Counted from the stretch's first letter, positions 52,671-62,844 are shown. The stretch is 64,000 bases of DNA from Sediminicola sp037203765 (GCF_037203765.1 NZ_JBBCAS010000001.1:1-64000), one strand, 5' to 3'. Translations and numbers: made by a program. Notes: generated from the letters alone by a model not told the origin.

Positions 52671-55511
52671 CTACCCGACTACGTTAACAATCTTCCCGGG
52701 CACCACAATCACCTTCTTGGGCGTGCGACCTTGAAGTTGCTCTTGTGTTTTTTCATGGGCCATGACGGCCGACTCAATATCCGCTGCGGACATATCCGCA
52801 GGGAGCTCCATCTTAAATCGCATTTTTCCGTTGAAGGATATTGGATATTCCTTACTGCTTTCCACCAAGTATTTCTCTTCATATGTCGGAAAAGCAACTG
52901 TGGCAATAGAGGCTGTATGACCTAATTTACTCCATAGCTCCTCCGCAATGTGGGGCGCATAGGGAGAAACCAAAATAGCCAAGGGCTCCAATATGGATCT
53001 ACTGCTACATTTTTGGGAAGACAACTCATTCACACAGATCATAAAACTGGAAACAGAAGTATTGAATGAGAAATTCTCAATATCCTCTTCCACCTTTTTA
53101 ATGGTCTTGTGCAGCGTCTTCAGGTTTTCGGCAGTGGCATCATCATCGGTAACGTGAAACACCCCTTCCTCTCCTGTATGGTACAATCGCCACATTTTTT
53201 TCAAAAAGCTGTGAACCCCTGTAATACCTGCCGTATTCCATGGCTTGGATTGCTCCAAGGGCCCTAGGAACATTTCATACAAACGAAGGGAGTCTGCCCC
53301 ATAGTCCTCACAGATACTATCTGGACTCACCACATTGTACTTGGATTTGGACATTTTTTCAACTTCACGCCCCACCACATAAGCACCGTCTTCCAAAAGG
53401 AATTTGGCATCCTTGAATTCGGCATATAGCGGGTGCTCCCTGAACCTTTCCAAATCCAGTTCATCGGAAGGGTTCACCAAGGACACATCTACATGTAATG
53501 GTTGCACTGATGTATTTCCTATTAGATTTTTTGACACCAAGGTATTCTCGCCCTCAACCCTATAGATGAACGCACTGGTACCTGTAATCATTCCTTGGTT
53601 GATAAGCTTCTTGGCAAATTCGTCTTTGGGGACAATACCCTTATCAAAAAGGAATTTTTGCCAGAAACGAGCGTATAACAAGTGCCCTGTGGCGTGTTCA
53701 CTGCCTCCTATATAAAGATCCACATCTTGCCAATAATTTATGGCATCCTGTGAAAATATCTCCTGTTCATTGGTGGAATCCATATACCTGTTGAAATAGA
53801 AGGAACTTCCCGCCCAACCGGGCATGGTGTTCAATTCCAATGGAAACACGGTTCTGTCGTCAATCATCTTGTTACTGACCACGGTATGCTCTACTGTGTT
53901 CCATGCCCAAGTGGTTGCATTGCCCAAGGGCGGCTCCCCAGTTTCCGTTGGCAGGTACTTTTCAACCTCTGGCAGTTGTAGGGGCAGGTATTTGGAGTCT
54001 ATCATTTGCGGCATACCCTCCACATAGTACACAGGGAAAGGCTCTCCCCAATATCTTTGGCGGCTAAAAACAGCATCGCGCAACCTGTAATTGATCTTGC
54101 CCTTACCCTGTTTTAATTTTTCCAATTCGTATATGGCCAGTTTGACCGCCTTTTTATAAGGCAATCCGTTCAGAAAATCGGAGTTGGCAATTACGGTCTT
54201 TTCTTTATCGGCGAATGCCTCTTCTGAGATATCGACACCTTCAAAGATATTTGGGATTGGTATCTTAAAATGTTTGGCAAAATCATAATCGCGCTGATCA
54301 CCACAAGGAACAGACATTACAGCCCCTGTACCATAGCCAGCCAACACATAATCGCCAATCCATACCGGAATGGGTTCTTTGGTGAAAGGATGGGCCGCAT
54401 AGGCCCCGGTGAATGCCCCGGAAATGGTCTTCACATCGGCCATACGATCCCGTTCCGAACGTTTTGCGGTAGCTTCCACGTAGGCCGCTACTTCTTCTTC
54501 CTGTTCCGGAGTCGTTATTTGGGACACCAGTTCGTGTTCTGGAGCCAAAGTCATAAAACTGGCACCGAAAATCGTATCGGGCCTCGTGGTAAAGACCTCT
54601 ATGGGAAATGACTCCTTCACATCCCCGGAAGGAATGGTATGGAAGGTTACGGAAGCACCTTCCGAACGGCCAATCCAGTTGGTCTGCGAATCTTTTAAAG
54701 GCTGGGGCCAGTCTATTTTTTGTAGGTCATCCAACAATCGCTGGGCATATGCGGATATCCTCATACTCCATTGGGTCATCTTTTTTCGGATCACCGTATG
54801 TCCCCCCCGTTCCGAAACACCGTTGACAATCTCGTCATTGGCCAGTACAGTTCCCAGTGCAGGGCACCAGTTCACCTCAGTTTCCGCCAAATAGGTCATC
54901 CTATATTGTAGGAGTATCTCTTGCTTTTTCTTATTCGGAAAATCCTCCCACTGCTCGGCGGTAAAAGGAATTACGTCCTCATCACATACTGCCTTCACCT
55001 GGCTGTTGCCATCTTTTTCAAAAATGGCAACCAACGTATCTATATGCTCCGCTTTATTGGATTCCTGATTGTACCAAGAATTAAAAAGTTGAATAAATAT
55101 CCATTGGGTCCATTTGTAATAATCCGGATTGGATGTACGCACCTCCCGGCTCCAATCAAAAGAGAAGCCTATCTTGTCCAATTGCTCCCTATACCTTTCA
55201 ATGTTGGCCGCGGTGGTAATGGCCGGGTGCTGTCCGGTCTGAATAGCATATTGTTCGGCCGGCAAACCAAAAGAATCATACCCCATAGGGTGAAGCACGT
55301 TAAATCCTTTATGCCTTTTGTAACGGGCGTAGATATCACTGGCTATATATCCCAAGGGATGCCCCACGTGCAACCCTGCGCCAGATGGATAGGGAAACAT
55401 GTCCAATACGTAATATTTTGGTTTATCGGAATTGTTTTTAGCTTCAAAGGTGCCCTTTTGGGCCCATTCCCTCTGCCATTTATCCTCTATCTTCCTGAAA
55501 TCGTAGCTCAT
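52671..55511 (-). CDS. leuS: Leucyl-tRNA synthetase
   Basis: 946-residue class I synthetase. HVGHPLGY as HIGH motif near the N-terminus after PYPSGAGL, the CP1 editing domain in the middle with TRPDTIFGASFMTLAPEH, and KMSKS in EKMSKSKYN. The residue count is greater than many LeuRS because of inserts in the editing and leucine-specific regions, as usual in Bacteroidota. Charges tRNA-Leu. The start ATG at 55511 opens with MSYDFRKIEDKWQ, the usual start. Confidence 0.96.
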   Translation of the reverse strand: MSYDFRKIEDKWQREWAQKGTFEAKNNSDKPKYYVLDMFPYPSGAGLHVGHPLGYIASDIYARYKRHKGFNVLHPMGYDSFGLPAEQYAIQTGQHPAITTAANIERYREQLDKIGFSFDWSREVRTSNPDYYKWTQWIFIQLFNSWYNQESNKAEHIDTLVAIFEKDGNSQVKAVCDEDVIPFTAEQWEDFPNKKKQEILLQYRMTYLAETEVNWCPALGTVLANDEIVNGVSERGGHTVIRKKMTQWSMRISAYAQRLLDDLQKIDWPQPLKDSQTNWIGRSEGASVTFHTIPSGDVKESFPIEVFTTRPDTIFGASFMTLAPEHELVSQITTPEQEEEVAAYVEATAKRSERDRMADVKTISGAFTGAYAAHPFTKEPIPVWIGDYVLAGYGTGAVMSVPCGDQRDYDFAKHFKIPIPNIFEGVDISEEAFADKEKTVIANSDFLNGLPYKKAVKLAIYELEKLKQGKGKINYRLRDAVFSRQRYWGEPFPVYYVEGMPQMIDSKYLPLQLPEVEKYLPTETGEPPLGNATTWAWNTVEHTVVSNKMIDDRTVFPLELNTMPGWAGSSFYFNRYMDSTNEQEIFSQDAINYWQDVDLYIGGSEHATGHLLYARFWQKFLFDKGIVPKDEFAKKLINQGMITGTSAFIYRVEGENTLVSKNLIGNTSVQPLHVDVSLVNPSDELDLERFREHPLYAEFKDAKFLLEDGAYVVGREVEKMSKSKYNVVSPDSICEDYGADSLRLYEMFLGPLEQSKPWNTAGITGVHSFLKKMWRLYHTGEEGVFHVTDDDATAENLKTLHKTIKKVEEDIENFSFNTSVSSFMICVNELSSQKCSSRSILEPLAILVSPYAPHIAEELWSKLGHTASIATVAFPTYEEKYLVESSKEYPISFNGKMRFKMELPADMSAADIESAVMAHEKTQEQLQGRTPKKVIVVPGKIVNVVG

Positions 55512-55726
55512 ATCAAAATATTTCTATAGTCCTGTCGTTTTAAAGTAGCAACAGTATGGTATCTCGGGCAAAAATAAGTTTATTCATTGAAAGGGGAAAA
55601 GATATTATCAACTTACAGATTTGAGCGGAAAACAAGTCATGATTTTTCTCTGTAAACTTAACTGACCTAGGCACAATGCGCCCTAGGCCGACTGATAGCA
55701 TACCACGCTAGTAAATATTAAAAAAG

Positions 55727-57616
55727 GTGGAAAAAAGAAACTTCCAACGACATATAATACTCTTCCTTTTGGCACTCTTTTGGAGCTCCCTTTTACAGGC
55801 CCAATTAGGGTTTTGCCCTGGCAGTAAAGGTGATCCCATTTTTGAGGAAGACTTTGGAACAGGGACCACCAATGGGCCAGCACTACCGGCGGGCACCACC
55901 ACTTATACCTATACCTCAGGTGCTCCCGATGACGGTTTTTACACCCTTTCCAGCACCACAAATTACTTTAGTTGGCACGACACCCAAGACCATACCCCCA
56001 ATGACACCGATGGAAAGGCACTTATCATCAATGCCGATATCAATGCCGGGGAATTTTTCCGCTATAGGGTAGATGCCCTTTGTGAGAACACCACGTATGC
56101 ATTTTCTTCCTGGCTGCTAAACCTCTTGCCGCTTTCCGGATGTTTGAACAATGGGATTCCAGTGAATGTAGATTTTGAAATTTGGGATGACACGGACACC
56201 CAGCTCCTGGCGTCAGGAAACACAGGCGATATCATTGGAACCACATCGCCCCGATGGCAACAGTACGGTTTGGTTTTCCAAACCCTAGGTGGACAGACTT
56301 CCGTAATTCTCAAAATGATCAACAATGCCCCAGGAGGGTGCGGGAATGATCTCGCCATAGACGATATTGTATTTAGAACCTGTGGAGATCTGGTTGAAAT
56401 AACAGATCTGCAGAATGAAACCGAGGTTTCTGTATGCGAAGCAGATGCACCTGTAACCATAGATGAATTGAACGCGACACCAGATTTTTCGGTATATAGC
56501 ACCCATGCTTTTCAATGGCAATCCTCTACTTCCAGTAGCACCTGGGCCGATATTCCGGGCGAAACGAATCCAACCTATTCCCCTGGACCTATTTCGGAAT
56601 CCACATTTTTTAGGGTTAAAGTAGCCGAAGACCCCATAAATTTGGCCAGTCCCCTATGTAGCTCTGTCTCTGAGGTATTTAAAGTGTTGATAGTCAACAC
56701 CCCATCTGCACCGACCAGTACAGGGGATGTTATGGCCTGCTCCAACGAACCCAAGCCGCTGGAAGTGACAACACTCTTTGGCATCAAGGTGAATTGGTAT
56801 GATGCACCAACGGGAGGCAACCTCCTTCTTGCAGATAGCCACACCTATCAACCCACTGAAAACGGCACGTTTTATGCAGAGGCGGAGACTACCGTGGCGG
56901 GCTGTATTTCCGACACCAGGACACCGGTTTCCATTTTCTTTTACCAACTGCCGGAAGTAGAGGATGAAACTGTAGCTTTCTGTGAAAACTCCCAGACCAC
57001 CCTATACGCCAATTATATAGGCACCGATATGGTTACCTACGAATGGAACACCGGGGAAACCACCTCCCAGATCACGGTGGACGCACCGGGCACCTATACC
57101 GTAGGAGTGACCAATTCCGATGGATGTACCAAGGTGAAGACCATCACTTTGGAACAAGTGGACGCCCCGGTCATCTCCAATATTGGTTCCGACGAGTTCT
57201 CTATCATCGTATCCACATCTGCTCCAGGGGATTTTGAATACTCCCTTGATGGAACTTTTTTTCAGGACAGCCCCGAACTGGAAAATGTACCAGGCGGGAG
57301 GTATACCGTTTATGTACGTGAAAAAAATGGCTGCGGAGAAGATTCCAGGCAATATACCCATTTTGTGATCCCTAAATTCTTTACCCCAAATGGCGACTTC
57401 GTCAACGACACATTTGATCTAACGGGCATAGAAAATTATGATTCCTCCCAGGTCAATATTTTTGACCGTTATGGGAAACTATTGAAAAACTCCAGAAATA
57501 CCCAATTCTCTTGGGATGGCACCTTTAACAGTAGGGACTTGCCCTCGGGAGACTATTGGTATGTGATTCAAATTGAGGACACCGTCTTCAAAGGGCATTT
57601 TTCCTTGAAAAGATAG
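55727..57616 (+). CDS. Secreted surface protein with type B sorting domain
   Basis: 629-residue protein from a GTG at 55727; no ATG start lies close by, so the start is uncertain but the signal peptide (to about 26, ending LLQAQ) is well placed. Residues about 28-215 form a jelly-roll-like domain with a Cys-rich turn and GGCGNDLAIDDIVFRTC. Ig-like repeats follow. The last 80 residues (FFTPNGDFVNDTFDLTGIENY to FKGHFSLKR) are the gliding-motility-associated or type B sorting domain of the type IX secretion system. It is therefore an exported surface or extracellular protein, perhaps an adhesin. Confidence 0.88.
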   Translation: MEKRNFQRHIILFLLALFWSSLLQAQLGFCPGSKGDPIFEEDFGTGTTNGPALPAGTTTYTYTSGAPDDGFYTLSSTTNYFSWHDTQDHTPNDTDGKALIINADINAGEFFRYRVDALCENTTYAFSSWLLNLLPLSGCLNNGIPVNVDFEIWDDTDTQLLASGNTGDIIGTTSPRWQQYGLVFQTLGGQTSVILKMINNAPGGCGNDLAIDDIVFRTCGDLVEITDLQNETEVSVCEADAPVTIDELNATPDFSVYSTHAFQWQSSTSSSTWADIPGETNPTYSPGPISESTFFRVKVAEDPINLASPLCSSVSEVFKVLIVNTPSAPTSTGDVMACSNEPKPLEVTTLFGIKVNWYDAPTGGNLLLADSHTYQPTENGTFYAEAETTVAGCISDTRTPVSIFFYQLPEVEDETVAFCENSQTTLYANYIGTDMVTYEWNTGETTSQITVDAPGTYTVGVTNSDGCTKVKTITLEQVDAPVISNIGSDEFSIIVSTSAPGDFEYSLDGTFFQDSPELENVPGGRYTVYVREKNGCGEDSRQYTHFVIPKFFTPNGDFVNDTFDLTGIENYDSSQVNIFDRYGKLLKNSRNTQFSWDGTFNSRDLPSGDYWYVIQIEDTVFKGHFSLKR

Positions 57617-57723
57617 CACCCTGATTTGCTTCTATTGCCCACCCTATTAAAATATCCCGGAAAACACCAAGGGTCATTTCATATTCAATTTACTTTATTA
57701 CTTTTACGTCATGATTTTTCGTT

Positions 57724-58602
57724 ATGAGCAAATCTTTTGAGCGTTATCAAAAAAGAAAACTGATCTCTTCCTACTTTTCAGTGGTCCTAAGCATAGGCCT
57801 GGTACTTTTTTTATTGGGCATTTTGGGCCTTTTGGTATTGAACACCAAAAAAATGGGGGATCATTTCAAGGAACAGATTTCCATATCGGTCTTCCTAAAG
57901 GACAGTGCCAAACCCATTGAGGTAGACCAGCTGCAAAAAAGTTTGGCTTTGGCAGATTATACGAGATCTGCGACCTACGTGTCCAAAGAGGAAGCAGCAG
58001 AGCAGCATAGTGAAGAAATCGGTGAAAATTTTATCGAATTTTTAGGTTACAACCCGCTAAAGAATTCCATCGATGTGAAGCTGAAGGCAGATTTTGTCTC
58101 CACGGAACAGATAGAGGATATTGCGTCCAACTTGGCTGCCAAAGGTTATGTGGAAGAAGTAAGTTATGACCAACCTTTAATAACCCTATTGAACGAAAAT
58201 GTGAAGCGGATAAGTTTTTGGATTCTAGTGGCCAGTGCCATATTTACCTTTATTGCCGTATTGCTCATCAACAGTTCCATCCGTTTATCCATCTACTCTA
58301 AAAGATTTATTATAAAAACCATGCAAATGGTGGGTGCTACCAAGACCTTTATTAGACGTCCCTTTATCTATACGAATATAAAACTGGGTATGTTGGGTGC
58401 CGTTTTGGCACTTGCGGCCCTGGCCGGGACCCTATACTATGTAAACGATAATTTCCCTGAACTGAACCTGATGGAAGATCCGATGATCTTGGGCTTTCTT
58501 TTTCTCGGGGTTTTCATTTTGGGAGTGCTCATATCCGTTTTGAGCACCTTTTTTGCCACCCAGCGCTTCTTAAACCTTAGGACAGACGATTTATATTACT
58601 AA
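57724..58602 (+). CDS. ftsX: Cell-division ABC permease FtsX
   Basis: 292-residue inner-membrane protein with the FtsX build: short cytoplasmic N-terminus, helix 1, an extracytoplasmic domain (about 45-150), then three helices (about 168-190, 215-240, 260-280). The family region VQQLQKSL-like and PLKNSIDVKLKADFV are present. FtsX regulates peptidoglycan hydrolases together with FtsE, which is not in the window. It starts the conserved run ftsX, DUF3098, uppP, truB. Confidence 0.93.
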   Translation: MSKSFERYQKRKLISSYFSVVLSIGLVLFLLGILGLLVLNTKKMGDHFKEQISISVFLKDSAKPIEVDQLQKSLALADYTRSATYVSKEEAAEQHSEEIGENFIEFLGYNPLKNSIDVKLKADFVSTEQIEDIASNLAAKGYVEEVSYDQPLITLLNENVKRISFWILVASAIFTFIAVLLINSSIRLSIYSKRFIIKTMQMVGATKTFIRRPFIYTNIKLGMLGAVLALAALAGTLYYVNDNFPELNLMEDPMILGFLFLGVFILGVLISVLSTFFATQRFLNLRTDDLYY

Positions 58603-58611
58603 ATTTGCTAT

Positions 58612-58875
58612 ATGAAGAAAAACAGCGGGAATCAGAACCAAGGTCCAAAACCTGAATTTATCTTTCAAAAAAAGAACTATATGTTCATGTTCATAGGCTT
58701 GGCCTGCATCACTTTGGGCTTTATTCTTATGAGCGGCGGAGGGAGTGACGATCCCACGGTCTTTAATCCCGATATTTACAATTTCAGAAGAATACGCTTG
58801 GCACCAACCCTGGTACTTATAGGTCTGGGTATTGAGATTTATGCCATTTTGTTGAACCCCCACAAGAAAAAATAA
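58612..58875 (+). CDS. DUF3098 small membrane protein
   Basis: 87 residues with two hydrophobic helices. In Bacteroidota DUF3098 genes lie between ftsX and uppP, as here, which is the best evidence for its identity. Start codon at 58612 is nine bases after the ftsX stop. No function known. Confidence 0.9.
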   Translation: MKKNSGNQNQGPKPEFIFQKKNYMFMFIGLACITLGFILMSGGGSDDPTVFNPDIYNFRRIRLAPTLVLIGLGIEIYAILLNPHKKK

Positions 58876-58878
58876 GCA

Positions 58879-59664
58879 TTGGACATCCTACAAGCTATTA
58901 TACTTGCCATCATTGAAGGCATAACCGAATATTTACCGGTGTCTTCAACAGGGCACATGATCATCGCATCCTCGTTTTTTGGAATTGCCCAAGAGGAATT
59001 TACAAAGCTGTTCACCATTGTCATTCAATTGGGGACCATTATGTCCGTTGTGGTGCTTTATTTTAAAAGATTTTTTCAAAGTCTGGATTTCTACTACAAA
59101 CTATTGGTCGCATTTTTGCCTGCCGTAGTTTTTGGATTACTGCTCAGCGACGTCATTGACTCCCTGCTTGAAAACCCTTTAACAGTAGCAATTTCATTGG
59201 TCCTTGGAGGATTGATCCTTTTGAAGGTCGACGATTGGTTTGGAGATGCCGAAAACACGGAGATCTCCTATCGAACTGCTTTTAGAATAGGACTCTTTCA
59301 ATGTTTGGCCATGATTCCGGGAGTCTCCAGAAGTGGCGCCAGTATTGTTGGAGGTATGACCCAGAAGCTTTCCAGAACGGCAGCGGCAGAATTCTCTTTC
59401 TTTTTGGCACTGCCCACTATGTTGGGCGCTACCCTGAAAAAAAGTTACGACTATTACAACGCAGGTTTTACCCTAACCAGCGAACAGGTAAATTACTTGA
59501 TCATTGGCAACGTGGTCGGGTTTTTGGTGGCCTTGGTCGCCATTAAAACCTTTATCGGATATCTGAGCAAGCACGGTTTCAAAATGTTCGGCTACTATAG
59601 AATCGTTGTGGGTCTGGCCATTCTGATCATACATTTTTTTATACGACCCCTAACTGTGATATAA
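58879..59664 (+). CDS. uppP: Undecaprenyl-diphosphate phosphatase
   Basis: 261-residue membrane phosphatase that recycles undecaprenyl pyrophosphate, the lipid carrier for peptidoglycan. Start is TTG at 58879, which gives MDILQAIILAIIEGITEYLPVSSTGHM, the family start (BacA motif). The second motif PGVSRSGASI follows later. Eight helices. Its stop overlaps the truB start (TAATG at 59662-59666). Confidence 0.95.
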   Translation: MDILQAIILAIIEGITEYLPVSSTGHMIIASSFFGIAQEEFTKLFTIVIQLGTIMSVVVLYFKRFFQSLDFYYKLLVAFLPAVVFGLLLSDVIDSLLENPLTVAISLVLGGLILLKVDDWFGDAENTEISYRTAFRIGLFQCLAMIPGVSRSGASIVGGMTQKLSRTAAAEFSFFLALPTMLGATLKKSYDYYNAGFTLTSEQVNYLIIGNVVGFLVALVAIKTFIGYLSKHGFKMFGYYRIVVGLAILIIHFFIRPLTVI

Positions 59665-60368
59665 TGACGAAAGAAGACTTCTTGGAAGGACAGATATTGT
59701 TGATTGACAAACCGCTTACCTGGACCTCTTTTCAAGCAGTAAATGCCTTAAAATGGGCCATACGGAGAAAATTTGAGCTCAAGAAAATAAAAATTGGCCA
59801 TGCCGGTACCTTGGATCCCTTGGCAACTGGACTTCTGTTGGTCTGCACTGGAAAATTCACCAAGAAAATCACTGAGCTTCAAGGACAAGCAAAAGAGTAT
59901 ACGGGCACCATTACCTTGGGAGCCACGACACCTTCCTACGATCTTGAGACCGAAGTGGACAAGACCTATCCTACGGAACATACTACGGAAGAACTGTTGC
60001 ATGAGACCACCAAACAGTTTATCGGTGAAATACAGCAATTCCCGCCCGTTTTTTCGGCCTTAAAAAAAGATGGAAAAAGGTTGTACGAGTATGCCAGGGA
60101 AGGAAAAGAAGTAGAGATACCATCCAGGACCGTTGAAATACACAACTTTGAAATTACACAAATTGCGATGCCCCAAATTACATTCCGCGTGGTTTGTAGC
60201 AAGGGCACTTATATCCGCTCTTTGGCCAATGATTTTGGCAAAGCCTTGCAGTCCGGAGGACATCTTTCTTCCCTAAGAAGAACCAAAATAGGTGATTTCA
60301 ACGTAGATAATGCTGTAACACCTCTTGACTTTCAGGATGCATTGCTTCCCGATCGTTTGAGTTCTTAA
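59664..60368 (+). CDS. truB: tRNA pseudouridine-55 synthase
   Basis: 234 residues, forms Psi55 in tRNA. KPLTWTSFQAVNALK at the start, the catalytic Asp in KIGHAGTLDPLATGLLLVCTGK, and GTYIRSLANDFGKAL are all clear. Length slightly shorter than E. coli TruB, lacking a C-terminal PUA extension, usual for this phylum. It is coupled to uppP by a one-base overlap. Confidence 0.95.
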   Translation: MTKEDFLEGQILLIDKPLTWTSFQAVNALKWAIRRKFELKKIKIGHAGTLDPLATGLLLVCTGKFTKKITELQGQAKEYTGTITLGATTPSYDLETEVDKTYPTEHTTEELLHETTKQFIGEIQQFPPVFSALKKDGKRLYEYAREGKEVEIPSRTVEIHNFEITQIAMPQITFRVVCSKGTYIRSLANDFGKALQSGGHLSSLRRTKIGDFNVDNAVTPLDFQDALLPDRLSS

Positions 60369-60438
60369 TCGCAAATGGACTTAATCCTGTCATAAGCCGA
60401 TCAAGTAAAATCCAATAACAACAAGAGGTCTTAGTTGT

Positions 60439-61167
60439 ATGAAATTGAACAGAAGTCAGCTTTCCTTTTTGATAACGCTCTTCTCCATGTCCCTGATGGT
60501 ATTGGCACTTTACAATATTCACTTAGGTGCCAAAGAGAAGGGTGAGTATATTATTGAGCTCAGCCTATTGGAAGATGAGGAGCTTGAAAAAATGTTAGAG
60601 GAAGAAAAAAAAGCGGAACAGGAGAAAGACCAACCCAGCCAAAGTAAAAGTAATCTGGCCGTAAATGAAGCTTCAAAACCTAGCTTTGGCAAGCCCGAAC
60701 CATTAAAAACATTGGAAGAACTTCAGGAAGAGCAGGAAACCTCCTCCAACAGTAGTGAAGAAATAGATTTTCTCAACTCCACAACAGGTTATGGTGCCAG
60801 CCTTAAAAAATTATCAAAACAAAGGGAAGAGGCCAAGCAAAAATTAGGGGAGCTGGAAGCCAAAAAAACGAAAAGCACCAGTTACTCCAAAAGAAACACC
60901 ACAGTATCCTATTCTTTGGTAGACCGCAGTCATTATGACCTGCCCATCCCAGTATACACCTGTATTGAAGGCGGCAAAATTGTTATCAATATTCTCGTGG
61001 ATTCCAACGGATATGTCATACAGGCAGAAGTAAACAAAAAAAGTTCCAATACCCTTAACGGATGTCTGGTGGATAATGCCATTACCTATGCCCTGTTAGC
61101 ACGATTTAACCCTAGGGCAGGAGATAACCAAAAAGGCACTATAACCTATCTATTCCAGGAAAAGTAA
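60439..61167 (+). CDS. Membrane-anchored TonB-C-like protein
   Basis: 242 residues: N-terminal helix (about 10-28), a charged Glu/Lys-rich region (40-150) likely coiled or extended, then a C-terminal domain with GGKIVINILVDSNGYVIQAEV, SNTLNGCLVDNAITYALLARF and GTITYLFQEK resembling the TonB C-terminal domain. It has no proline-rich spacer. It lies at the end of the ftsX-uppP-truB run after 70 bases. It may be a TonB-like or envelope-structure protein; the function is not known. It overlaps the 3' end of the convergent thioredoxin-fold gene by 18 bases. Confidence 0.7.
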   Translation: MKLNRSQLSFLITLFSMSLMVLALYNIHLGAKEKGEYIIELSLLEDEELEKMLEEEKKAEQEKDQPSQSKSNLAVNEASKPSFGKPEPLKTLEELQEEQETSSNSSEEIDFLNSTTGYGASLKKLSKQREEAKQKLGELEAKKTKSTSYSKRNTTVSYSLVDRSHYDLPIPVYTCIEGGKIVINILVDSNGYVIQAEVNKKSSNTLNGCLVDNAITYALLARFNPRAGDNQKGTITYLFQEK

Positions 61168-61782
61168 TTCCATAAGATCTTCGACCGTATTTTTCCCTTT
61201 GTTCCTATTGTACCACACCTGCAGGTCTTCCTTGAACTCTGGAGTAAGCTGACCATGCATCTTTTGGTAGTCATTGGCCATTTTCCTTGCTTCACTTGGT
61301 CGTGGACCCCATGTCCATAGCACCTCAGAAGAAATGGCATCCAATGCCAACAGTTTTGGAATTGACCTTGTTCCATTGGACAGGAAATGCTCCATCAGTT
61401 CCAGATTTTCATCCCTTAGTATTAGTTTAAGGGTAATATTGGGATTCAACAAGGCCAATTGGTTGATGACCGGAATGGTCTGTGCCGCATCCCCACACCA
61501 GCTTTCGGTAAGGACAAGCCATGTCATTTTATTTGGAATTTCGGCAACCTTGCGCCTCACCTCCTCTTCGAGTTTCACGGTTTTATCCAACCGTTTCATC
61601 CTTTGCTGGTTCAATTTGGTAAAGTCACTGTACAATTTGGACTGTTCGAGCCCGGTTGTTTTTCCTTCACGGGCCAATTGATCCATTAGAGATCTATATT
61701 CCCCATAATGCAGCCCACGGACTAGACCAGCTCCAATAAGATCCTTCAACTTCTTACCCTCTGTCTTATTTTCCAATCGCAC
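61150..61782 (-). CDS. Thioredoxin-fold protein with a single active-site Cys
   Basis: 210 residues with no signal peptide. N-terminal helical part (about 1-80), then a thioredoxin fold with LVLTESWCGDAAQTIPVI. At the place of CxxC it has WCGDA: only Cys96 remains, the second Cys being Ala. GTRSIPKLLALD provides the cis-Pro loop. The single Cys suggests monothiol or glutathionylation chemistry or a structural role rather than a standard disulfide reductase. Confidence 0.82.
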   Translation of the reverse strand: MRLENKTEGKKLKDLIGAGLVRGLHYGEYRSLMDQLAREGKTTGLEQSKLYSDFTKLNQQRMKRLDKTVKLEEEVRRKVAEIPNKMTWLVLTESWCGDAAQTIPVINQLALLNPNITLKLILRDENLELMEHFLSNGTRSIPKLLALDAISSEVLWTWGPRPSEARKMANDYQKMHGQLTPEFKEDLQVWYNRNKGKNTVEDLMELLFLE

Positions 61783-61843
61783 TTATATTTTGAAGAATCA
61801 TTTTGCCCTTCCCTCTAAATGAATATCCCGTATTCCCCAATAA

Positions 61844-62773
61844 TTACAAATGCCTCTTTTTTATCATCCCTCCTCGGGTATCATTGATACTGTGCATGAC
61901 CACAAAGGCATTAGGGTCTATTTTAGCAATCTCTATGTTCAATTTTCGTATTTCCAATCTCGTGATCACCGTGTAGATCACATCGTATTCATTCTGGGTC
62001 CCATGTTCTGCATACCCACCCTTGGCTCTGTAAATGGTAAGTCCCCGTCCCAATTTTTCTGTGACCATAATTCTGATCTCCTCGCTTTTCACCGAAATGA
62101 TGGTCACCCCATTATATTCCTCAATACCATCCACTACAAAATCCAGGGTCTTGGAAGCGGACAGGTAGGTCAGCATGGAATATAGTGCCGTTTCAACGGA
62201 CAGCAGGTAGGCAGCCGCAAGAAATATAATAATATTGATAAGGATAATGATATCCCCGATGGTAGTCCCCATTTTCCTGCTCAAAAAGATAGCCAGGACC
62301 TCTGTTCCATCCAATACCCCGCCCCCTCTAATGGACAGACCTATTCCGGCCCCCAAAAAGAAGCCCCCAAATACCGCTACCAATAATTTATCGTGGGTAA
62401 CCTCTGGAAAGTGCATGGTCGCGAGAACTATGGCAAGGCCCAAAATAGCCAAGGATGCCTTAATGGTAAAAGTCTTACCTATGACCTTGAATCCAAGGAA
62501 CAAAAAAGGAATGTTCACCAGAATAATCAAGAGGTAAAGAGGCACCATGGTTATTTCCGTTGCCAACAAAGAAATACCTGTGGCTCCTCCATCTATAAAT
62601 CGGTTGGGAAGAAGAAAACTCTCCAGCCCAAATGCGGCAGAAAAAATGCCCAGTATTATAAAGAAGGTATCCTTAAAAAAAGAATTGAAGCTGATACGTA
62701 GTTTTCTGGAGCGCTTTAGATAGGCGCCTGCATGACTAAGTATCCTATAACCTTTGTTGATTCTGCCCTCCAT
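61844..62773 (-). CDS. YitT family membrane protein (DUF161/DUF2179)
   Basis: 309-residue membrane protein. It has a helical membrane domain of five to six helices (DUF161-like, GLESFLLPNRFIDGGATGISLLA in an early loop) and a C-terminal soluble DUF2179-type domain (VKSEEIRIMVTEKLGRGLTIYRAKGGY, then VITRLEIRKL). The family is widespread, and no transport substrate is proven. The N-terminus starts with a short charged stretch before helix 1. It stands alone between the thioredoxin-fold and TolC genes. Confidence 0.88.
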   Translation of the reverse strand: MEGRINKGYRILSHAGAYLKRSRKLRISFNSFFKDTFFIILGIFSAAFGLESFLLPNRFIDGGATGISLLATEITMVPLYLLIILVNIPFLFLGFKVIGKTFTIKASLAILGLAIVLATMHFPEVTHDKLLVAVFGGFFLGAGIGLSIRGGGVLDGTEVLAIFLSRKMGTTIGDIIILINIIIFLAAAYLLSVETALYSMLTYLSASKTLDFVVDGIEEYNGVTIISVKSEEIRIMVTEKLGRGLTIYRAKGGYAEHGTQNEYDVIYTVITRLEIRKLNIEIAKIDPNAFVVMHSINDTRGGMIKKRHL

Positions 62774-62844
62774 ATGTCCCGCTTTGTAATTATAGGATGA
62801 AATTAATCTTTTCTATAAAACCTATAATGGCAACTATCCTCTTT

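Noticed and set aside
54921..55529. A 202-residue plus-strand frame at the start of leuS
   Set aside because: Antisense to leuS over almost its whole length, with no domain; composition follows from the opposite strand.
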